From: Actinomycetota bacterium
GTDB taxonomy: Bacteria; Actinomycetota; Thermoleophilia; Gaiellales; Gaiellaceae
Length of the DNA: 64,000 bases
Reading direction: 5' to 3'
Assembly (NCBI GenBank): GCA_005884005.1
Contig: VAWI01000013.1
Coordinates: 32,967 to 96,966, forward strand
A program made the position numbers and the translations under genes. This document shows, one piece after another, positions 58,511-64,000 of this stretch (the first letter of the stretch is position 1; every line of letters begins with the position of its first letter). The notes beneath the pieces are model-generated. The model had not been told where the DNA came from and did not search any database. It worked only from the letters and a program-made list of their open reading frames with translations.

Positions 58511-59773
58511 TCAGCCGAGCTCTCGCGTTACGAGAGCGGTGATCCTAGCACAGAGCTCCTGCGCTTTCCGGGGATTTTCAGCCTCGGCAAGGACGCGTAC
58601 GACGGGTTCGGTTCCCGAGGCGCGGACGAGGATTCGTCCTGAGCCGTCGAGTTCTTCGTTCACCCGCTCGATCTCTGCGAACAGGTGATCGGAGAGGTCC
58701 TTTGTGGCAACTCGCACATTTTCTTTGGCTTGCGGATAACGCGGCAGCACCGAAGCCGCCTCGGCGAGGGTGCGGCCTCCCAGCGCGGCGCATAGGAGGA
58801 GCGCGGCGGCGAGCCCGTCGCCCGTGACGTGATCCTTCAGATAGATGATGTGGCCCGACTGCTCGCCTCCGAGCACCCCACCCTCGGCCCGCAGGGCCTC
58901 GAGCACGTAACGGTCTCCGACCTCAGTCGTGAGCACCCGGATCCCGCGCTCCTCGGCGAAGCGGTGGAAGCCGAAGTTCGTCATCTGCGTGACCGCGACC
59001 AGGTCGACGCCGAGATGCTCGGCCAGGATCGCGAGGATCTGATCGCCGTCGACCGGAGCGCCGTTTGCGTCGACCGCAAGCATCCGGTCGCCGTCGCCGT
59101 CGAACGCGACGCCGAGATCGAAGTCCCCTTGCAGGATTGTCCGCTGGAGCAGAGACAGATCGGTGGCGCCGCAGCCGAGGTTGATGTTCGTTCCGTCCGG
59201 CTCGGCCCCGATCGCCGTCACCTGCGCACCGAGCTGCTCGAACGCCTTCGGCGCGATCGCCGAGTAGGCACCGTTGGCGCAATCGACCGCGATGCGCAGG
59301 CCTGAGAGTTCGCTGCCGAACCGCTCGACGATGTGCTCCAGGTAGCTGTCGGTGGCGACGCCAACGCGGTCGATCTTTCCCTCGCCCGGCCCCTCGCCAT
59401 CGAGCAGCTCCTCGATCTTCTCCTCGGCGGCATCGGTCAGCTTCCTGCCGTCACGGTCGAAGATCTTGATTCCGTTGTACTCGGGGGGATTGTGCGAGGC
59501 CGAGACGACGACTCCGAGATCGAGCGCGAGCAGGGCGACGGCGGGTGTCGGAAGCACGCCTGCGAGCACGGCGTTGCCCCCGGCTTCGACGATCCCGCGC
59601 GCGAACGCCTCTTCGAGCTCAGGGCCGGACGCGCGGGTGTCCCGGCCGACGAAGACGCGGCCGCCTTTCGACCAGAGCGTCGCGGCCTTGCCGAGCCGCT
59701 CGACGAGCTCCGCGGTTAGATCTTGACCGACAACCCCGCGCACGCCATCCGTTCCGAAGTACCGACGCGTCAT
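58511..59773 (-). CDS. glmM: phosphoglucosamine mutase
   Basis: Converts GlcN-6-P to GlcN-1-P, 420 residues (typical is about 445). N-terminus RRYFGTDGVRGVVGQDLT, catalytic serine S93 in VVSASHNPPEYNGIKIF, metal loop VAFDGDGDRMLAVD, sugar loop GGEQSGHII and phosphate loop RASGTEPVVRV. Some loops are shortened. glmS follows 120 nt downstream. Confidence 0.96.
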   Translation of the reverse strand: MTRRYFGTDGVRGVVGQDLTAELVERLGKAATLWSKGGRVFVGRDTRASGPELEEAFARGIVEAGGNAVLAGVLPTPAVALLALDLGVVVSASHNPPEYNGIKIFDRDGRKLTDAAEEKIEELLDGEGPGEGKIDRVGVATDSYLEHIVERFGSELSGLRIAVDCANGAYSAIAPKAFEQLGAQVTAIGAEPDGTNINLGCGATDLSLLQRTILQGDFDLGVAFDGDGDRMLAVDANGAPVDGDQILAILAEHLGVDLVAVTQMTNFGFHRFAEERGIRVLTTEVGDRYVLEALRAEGGVLGGEQSGHIIYLKDHVTGDGLAAALLLCAALGGRTLAEAASVLPRYPQAKENVRVATKDLSDHLFAEIERVNEELDGSGRILVRASGTEPVVRVLAEAENPRKAQELCARITALVTRELG

Positions 59774-59984
59774 CGAGAGCGAGATTAAAGAGGCCGCGAA
59801 GACCGCGCGCTCGTCGCGGACTCGCGCACAACGATCTCGGCCGAGACGAGCAGCCCGGCGGGTTTAGACGGCCGCGCCGGCGAAGCCGCCGCGGCCTTTA
59901 GAGGGCGTTGCAAGCAACGCCCTCGCGGCCGTTCACCCGCGCAGCGCGCGGGTCTTTCCAGCCAAGGGCTGAAAGCGAAAGCCT
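59774..59984. repeat. intergenic region with dispersed palindromic repeat, copy 4
   Basis: 59858-59934 is a copy of the repeat seen at 24791 and 52461: CGGGTTTAGACGGCCGCG, GGCGAAGCCGCCGCGGCC, then GGGCGTTGCAAGCAACGCCC. Next comes ACCCGCGC-AGC-GCGCGGGT (about 59936-59954), a hairpin that may end the rpsI transcript. Confidence 0.6.
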
Positions 59985-60389
59985 TCAGCGCTTAGAAAAC
60001 TGCGGGGCTTTGCGGGCCTTGTGGAGGCCGGCCTTCTTGCGCTCGACGATCCGGGCGTCGCGCTTGAGGAAGCCGGCGCGCTTCAGCGGCTCGCGCAGGT
60101 TCGGGTCGGCCTCGACGAGCGCGCGGGCAATCCCGTGGCGCACGGCGCCCGCCTGGCCACTCGGGCCGCCGCCGTGGACGCGCACGCGGACGTCGAACGT
60201 GCCCTCGACGCCCGTTACCTTCAGCGGCGCCAGCGCCAGCTCGCGGTGCGTGAGACGCGGAAAGTAGTCCTCGATCTTCTTGCCGTTGAACCAGGTGGCG
60301 CCGTCCCCCGGGCGCAGGATCACGCGCGCAACCGAGGTCTTCCGCTTCCCGGTTCCCTGGTACTGAGCGGGCTCGACAGCAGTCGCCAC
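59985..60389 (-). CDS. rpsI: 30S ribosomal protein S9
   Basis: 134 residues from GTG 60389, one nt after the rplM stop. Landmarks: [51 protein letters not shown] and the basic C-terminal tail ending KAPQFSKR that reaches the P-site tRNA. In the standard rplM-rpsI operon. Confidence 0.97.
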   Translation of the reverse strand: MATAVEPAQYQGTGKRKTSVARVILRPGDGATWFNGKKIEDYFPRLTHRELALAPLKVTGVEGTFDVRVRVHGGGPSGQAGAVRHGIARALVEADPNLREPLKRAGFLKRDARIVERKKAGLHKARKAPQFSKR

Positions 60390-60390
60390 G

Positions 60391-60834
60391 CTACGCGTCC
60401 TCTGTTCCACGGAGAAGTTCCGGATTCTGGGCGGTGTGGGGGTGGTTCGGCCCCGCGTAGACCTTCAGCTTGTTCAGCTGCTGACGGGCGAGCCGGTTCC
60501 GCGGGAGCATACCTTTGACCGCCTTGCGGATCACCTCGGTCGGCCGGCGCTCGAGCTGATCGCGCAGCGGCCGGCTCCGCAGGCCGCCCGGATAGCCGGA
60601 ATGACGGTAATAGAGCTTGTCGTCGAGCTTGTTGCCGGTGACGGAGATCTTCTCGGCGTTGACGACCACGACGAAGTCGCCGGTGTCGACGTGCGGCGTG
60701 TACTGCGGCTTCGTCTTGCCACGCAGCGTGTCGGCGATCTGGGTCGCCAAGCGACCGAGGGTCTTGCCCTCGGCGTCAACGACATACCAGCGGCGCTCGA
60801 TCTCGCCGGGCTTTGCGTTCCAGGTCTTTTGCAT
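60391..60834 (-). CDS. rplM: 50S ribosomal protein L13
   Basis: 147 residues from ATG 60834 ([20 protein letters not shown]). Landmarks: [70 protein letters not shown] and YAGPNHPH. First gene of the rplM-rpsI operon. Confidence 0.97.
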   Translation of the reverse strand: MQKTWNAKPGEIERRWYVVDAEGKTLGRLATQIADTLRGKTKPQYTPHVDTGDFVVVVNAEKISVTGNKLDDKLYYRHSGYPGGLRSRPLRDQLERRPTEVIRKAVKGMLPRNRLARQQLNKLKVYAGPNHPHTAQNPELLRGTEDA

Positions 60835-61393
60835 GGAAACGGCGGACTGGGCGTCCGCCGAGGCGCGATTGTACCAACGCTCTCGTCGCGGCGTCGAAGC
60901 CGCTCCTGAAAGCCGCGGCGCCGCCGTGGCTGGGGTGGCGGACGTATGCGGCTCCGGTCGCGGCGTGGGCGACACGGCCGACCGCGATCACGCACCGGCC
61001 GCGCGCCAGCTGCTCGAGGAAGCGCCTCCCGGCATCGACTTCGACGCGGGTCGGGCGCCGGTTCGCGGTCTCCGTGCCCGGATGCGTGGGCACGGCATTC
61101 CAGCAGAGCGTCTCCTGCTCGAGCTCCAGCTCCTCGAGGCTGGCGCGGACGATCGTCGCGGTCGCCTCGGCGGGGCCCGTCCCGGTGAGCTGGCGCTCGG
61201 ACGTGAAGGGCACGCCGCTCACGCGGGCGCCGCGGTAGCCCGGCGCTTCGCCGACCAGCAGGAAGCGGGCGTGTTCGTGCGCCGCCAGATAATCCCCGAG
61301 TCGACGCCTCAGCAGGCCGGCGCGAGGGCCTTCACGATAGAAGTTGAACGTGGCGCCGATCTCCGCAGCGGCCAGCTCCTCGACAAAGCTCAC
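60776..61393 (-). CDS. uracil-DNA glycosylase superfamily protein
   Basis: 205 residues from GTG 61393 ([20 protein letters not shown]). The UDG fold shows [20 protein letters not shown] near residue 45 and a second conserved part with the motif [12 protein letters not shown], where the histidine would act. It removes uracil from DNA; the family number is not certain and it differs from classic Ung. The 3' end reads through the rplM promoter and overlaps rplM by 59 nt. The start region overlaps the divergent PLD gene. Confidence 0.8.
   Translation of the reverse strand: MSFVEELAAAEIGATFNFYREGPRAGLLRRRLGDYLAAHEHARFLLVGEAPGYRGARVSGVPFTSERQLTGTGPAEATATIVRASLEELELEQETLCWNAVPTHPGTETANRRPTRVEVDAGRRFLEQLARGRCVIAVGRVAHAATGAAYVRHPSHGGAAAFRSGFDAATRALVQSRLGGRPVRRFHAKDLERKARRDRAPLVCR
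60840..60873 (-). promoter_or_regulatory. rplM promoter -10 and 5' leader hairpin
   Basis: -10 TACAAT (60873-60868) precedes a perfect 8-bp hairpin CGGCGGAC-GCCCA-GTCCGCCG (60860-60840) that ends 5 nt before the ATG. No other ribosome site is visible, so the hairpin would sit at the mRNA 5' end and cover the start region. It could be a regulatory leader. Confidence 0.55.
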
Positions 61394-62426
61394 GGTTCGC
61401 ACTCTGACGGACGGCGGGCAACAGCCGCTCGAGATCGCACACGCGATCGCAGACTGGCTCGGTGAGGCGCGCACGTCGCTCGAGCTGGCGCAGTACGACT
61501 TTCACCTCGCCCCTGAGACGGCGGCGGTCGTCGCGGGCGCGATCCACGAGGCATCGGCACGCGGGGTTGCCGTTCGGATCATCTACAACGTCGACCACCG
61601 CAACCCGATCCCCGTGCCGCCGCCGCCGGAGCCCGATGTCCAGCTGATCGAATCGCTCGGGGTGCCGTCAAAAGCGGTCGGCGGGGTGCCGGATCTGATG
61701 CACCACAAGTTCGTCGTCCGCGACCGCCAGACCGTTTGGACCGGGTCGATGAACTGGACCGACGACTCCTGGTCGCGGCAAGAGAATGTCATCCTCTCGG
61801 TCGGGTCGCCGGAGCTTGCAGAGGCCTTCGTCGAGGACTTCGACCAGCTTTGGGCCAAGGACGTCGTCGAGGAGACGGGGTTCGTGGCGCCGAAACGGCT
61901 GCACGTCGACGGCCTCCTCGTCCGCGCGTGGTTCACGCCGGGCTACGGCGAGGACCTGTCGGCGCGGATCGCCCGCCAGATCGCGCGCGCGAAACGGCGG
62001 GTGCGGATCTGCTCGCCCGTGATCACCGCGGCGCCCGTGCTCGCAACACTGGCGCAGCTCGTCTCCGAGGGCGAGCTCGACGTCGCGGGCTGCCTGGATG
62101 CCCCGCAGATCGAGGGCGTGGTCTACCAGTGGCGCGAAAACGGCAACGTCGCCTGGAAGCTGCCCCTACTCGAGCGGGTGGTCGCCGGCGACTTCACCGG
62201 CAAGCCGTCGACGCCGTACGGGACCGGAACGGTGCACGACTTCATGCACGCGAAGATCGTCGTCGCCGACGATGTCGTGTTCTCGGGCTCATTCAACCTC
62301 TCGCGCTCAGGCGAGCAGAACGCCGAGAACGTCCTCGAGATCCACGATCCGGTGCTCGCGGAACACCTGAGCTCCTACGTGGACGAGGTGCGCCGGCGCT
62401 ACCCGCCGATTCGGCTGACGGGCTAG
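61344..62426 (+). CDS. phospholipase D-like phosphodiesterase
   Basis: Two HKD motifs: MHHKFVVRDRQTVWTGSMNW and FMHAKIVVADDVVFSGSFNL (H-x-K-x4-D). This makes it a full two-domain PLD-superfamily enzyme of about 340-360 residues without signal peptide. It could cut DNA, RNA or phospholipid. Start uncertain: TTG 61344 and GTG 61350 lie inside the divergent UDG gene, but the conserved part begins near 61400 (RTLTDGGQQPLEIAHAIADW). Shares CTAG with the convergent DUF4234 gene. Confidence 0.82.
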   Translation: MNVAPISAAASSSTKLTVRTLTDGGQQPLEIAHAIADWLGEARTSLELAQYDFHLAPETAAVVAGAIHEASARGVAVRIIYNVDHRNPIPVPPPPEPDVQLIESLGVPSKAVGGVPDLMHHKFVVRDRQTVWTGSMNWTDDSWSRQENVILSVGSPELAEAFVEDFDQLWAKDVVEETGFVAPKRLHVDGLLVRAWFTPGYGEDLSARIARQIARAKRRVRICSPVITAAPVLATLAQLVSEGELDVAGCLDAPQIEGVVYQWRENGNVAWKLPLLERVVAGDFTGKPSTPYGTGTVHDFMHAKIVVADDVVFSGSFNLSRSGEQNAENVLEIHDPVLAEHLSSYVDEVRRRYPPIRLTG

Positions 62427-62896
62427 AACGCCGCCGACCGGGGTGCGCCGCGCATACCGGCCGCTGTTTTTTCACGTTCCGCCACAACGTGTTCCCAGAG
62501 CCGGTTCAGGTGGTGCTGGGCGTACGGAATCTCGAACGGCAGCAGGAAGAATGCGACGAGGTAGAGCAGGAAGCCGGTGACGTGGCTGATGCGGTGATCG
62601 AGCCCGGCAAGCTCCTGGGCACGTCCGATTCGCTTGTAGAAGCGCCACTGCGAGATGAACGGAGGGATGATCAGCAGAGCACCGATCGTGTTGGCGACGA
62701 TCGCGAGGAAGACGTTGACCCGCAGCGGGTTCTCCTCACGGCGGAACGCCTCTCCGAAGTCGTTCAGCTCGGAGTTCCGGATCCCGAACCAGAAGATGTA
62801 GTAGATCCCGAGCGTCACCAGCGCGACCAGGAACGCGACCCACGGATTGATGATCTTGGCCTGCCCGGCGCCGGGCACGTCGACCTTTCGCGCCAC
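62423..62896 (-). CDS. DUF4234 family membrane protein
   Basis: 157 residues. A DUF4234-type first helix (NPWVAFLVALVTLGIYYIFW) is followed by the charged FGIRNSELNDFGEAFRR loop, a second helix pair (FLAIVANTIGALLIIPPFIS; HVTGFLLYLVAFFLLPFEIP) and the C-terminal YAQHHLNRLWEHVVAE. Four transmembrane segments. Function unknown. Confidence 0.8.
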   Translation of the reverse strand: MARKVDVPGAGQAKIINPWVAFLVALVTLGIYYIFWFGIRNSELNDFGEAFRREENPLRVNVFLAIVANTIGALLIIPPFISQWRFYKRIGRAQELAGLDHRISHVTGFLLYLVAFFLLPFEIPYAQHHLNRLWEHVVAEREKTAAGMRGAPRSAAF

Positions 62897-62925
62897 AGAC
62901 TTTCGTTACCCCGTCCTGCCGACGA

Positions 62926-64000
62926 TCACTCCCACTCGATCGTCGACGGTGGCTTCGAGGAGATGTCCAGCGCAACCCGGTTGACGGCGGGGATCTCGTT
63001 GATGATCCGGCTCGAGATCGTCTCCAGCAGGTCGTAGGGAAGCCGGGCCCAGTCGGCCGTCATCGCGTCTTCGGAGGTGACCGCGCGGATCACGATCGGG
63101 TACGCGTACGTGCGCTCGTCGCCCTGGACGCCAACCGAGCGGATCGCGGGCAGCACGGCGAAGCACTGCCAGAGCTCGCGGTAGAGCCCCGCGCGGCGGA
63201 TCTCGTCGAGCAGGATCGAATCGGCCTCGCGCAGGATCTCGAGCCGCTCGCGAGTGACCTCGCCGATGATTCGGATGGCAAGGCCCGGGCCGGGGAACGG
63301 ATGTCGCCAAACCATCCGCTCGGGTAGCCCGAGCTCTTCGCCGACCCGGCGGACCTCGTCCTTGAACAAAAGGCGCAGCGGCTCGACGAGTTCCATCTCC
63401 ATCTCCTCGGGCAGGCCGCCAACGTTGTGGTGCGACTTGATCTTCGCGGCGACGCCCTCGGTGCCGCCCGACTCGATCACGTCCGAGTAGAGCGTGCCCT
63501 GGACGAGATAGTTGACTGCGCCGAGTTTCCTGGACTCGGCTTCGAAGACCCGAATGAACTCCTCGCCGATCCGTACCCGCTTTTCCTCGGGGTTGTCGAC
63601 GCCCTCGAGCCGGGCCAAGAACCGCTCCTCGGCGTCGACGTGGATCAGCGGAACGTGGAAGTGGCCGCGAAACGTCCCGACCACCTGTGCGGCCTCGTCC
63701 TTTCGCAGCAGGCCATGGTCGACGAAGACGCATGTCAGCTGGTCCCCGACAGCCTTGTGGACGAGCAGCGCGGCGACCGCCGAATCGACGCCGCCGCTCA
63801 AGGCGCAGAGCACAGGCTCCGACCCGACCTGCGCGCGGATCCTCTCGACCTGCTCCTCGATCACGGCCGCGGCCGTCCATGTCGCGGGCGCGTCGGCGAG
63901 GGAGTAGAGGAAGTTCTTCAGCACCTCCGTCCCGCAGGGCGTGTGCACGACCTCAGGATGGAACTGGACGCCGTAGAGCTTCCGCTCGGCGTGCTCGAAG
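62926..64000 (-). CDS. guaA: GMP synthase (glutamine-hydrolysing), N-terminal part beyond window
   Basis: Converts XMP to GMP. At the window edge the frame reads [20 protein letters not shown], the end of the GATase domain with its catalytic histidine and glutamate. Then comes the PP-loop ATP pyrophosphatase motif [43 protein letters not shown] and the C-terminal dimerisation domain ending STIEWE. About 358 codons visible of about 520. The GATase cysteine lies outside. Confidence 0.96.
   Translation of the reverse strand, partial: FEHAERKLYGVQFHPEVVHTPCGTEVLKNFLYSLADAPATWTAAAVIEEQVERIRAQVGSEPVLCALSGGVDSAVAALLVHKAVGDQLTCVFVDHGLLRKDEAAQVVGTFRGHFHVPLIHVDAEERFLARLEGVDNPEEKRVRIGEEFIRVFEAESRKLGAVNYLVQGTLYSDVIESGGTEGVAAKIKSHHNVGGLPEEMEMELVEPLRLLFKDEVRRVGEELGLPERMVWRHPFPGPGLAIRIIGEVTRERLEILREADSILLDEIRRAGLYRELWQCFAVLPAIRSVGVQGDERTYAYPIVIRAVTSEDAMTADWARLPYDLLETISSRIINEIPAVNRVALDISSKPPSTIEWE

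Noticed and set aside
1..64000. Insertion sequences, prophage or integrative element
   Set aside because: No transposase, integrase, phage structural gene or flanking direct repeats were recognised. Only a tRNA fragment and the HTH gene hint at past exchange.

Overview
The window is a GC-rich bacterial chromosome segment with densely packed genes on both strands. The gene content fits a deep-branching Actinomycetota, most likely Thermoleophilia/Gaiellales-like: an ANTAR regulator, DUF6458, actinobacterial-type Ku, several secreted beta-propellers, and many genes with a TANNNT box 6-8 nt before the start codon (leaderless transcription). The taxonomy is inferred from gene content only. There is no rRNA, CRISPR array or intact insertion sequence. 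Six tRNA genes are present (Leu-UAG, Arg-UCG, His-GUG, Arg-UCU, Gly-UCC, Pro-UGG). None encodes its CCA end, which fits the CCA nucleotidyltransferase gene at 48.7-49.8 kb.

Layout. 0-6.3 kb: a minus-strand proteostasis block (valS cut by the window edge, clpX, clpP, tig) with a small RHH regulator. 6.3-20 kb: accessory genes among the six tRNAs (histidine phosphatases, kelch and CAP secreted proteins, Ku with a partner gene, DUF1385, a hydroxyacid dehydrogenase, a DJ-1/HAD pair, an AI-2E permease, an HTH protein beside tRNA-Gly, CtaG). Here a structured repeat occurs near tRNA ends. 20-24.5 kb: a two-component pair whose kinase has five GAF domains. 24.5-25 kb: an apparent free-standing small RNA gene. 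25-33.8 kb: ispH, a cupin, a GCS2-type ligase, a serine hydrolase, a kelch/YVTN double propeller, a cNMP-binding protein, Nudix, a lipid kinase and thioredoxin. 33.8-42 kb: ileS, small regulators, propellers and a selenocysteine peroxiredoxin. 42-48 kb: fabI, a large secreted subtilase, an SDR, MarR and a SelW-like selenoprotein. 48-64 kb: housekeeping and wall-precursor genes (CCA transferase, alr, nnr, acpS, arfB, glmS, glmM, rpsI, rplM), then UDG, a PLD-type protein and guaA cut by the right edge.

The strongest result is two selenoprotein genes that ordinary gene calling breaks or misses. One is a peroxiredoxin (38788-39246) with in-frame UGA at the peroxidatic position. The other is a SelW/Rdx-type CxxU protein (47815-48042). 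Each UGA is followed at 14 or 17 nt by a perfect short stem-loop with G in the first two loop positions, as in a bacterial SECIS. The genome must therefore carry selA/B/C/D elsewhere, since none is in this window.

Other notable signals: a small RNA gene of about 100 nt with promoter, inverted-repeat operator and terminator (24601-24755); a palindromic operator shared by the RHH gene and the Nudix/cNMP divergent region; a hairpin repeat with compensatory base changes near tRNA genes; a 111-bp tandem repeat that copies the acpS start region; and several genes whose only plausible starts are CTG, ATT or another non-standard codon.
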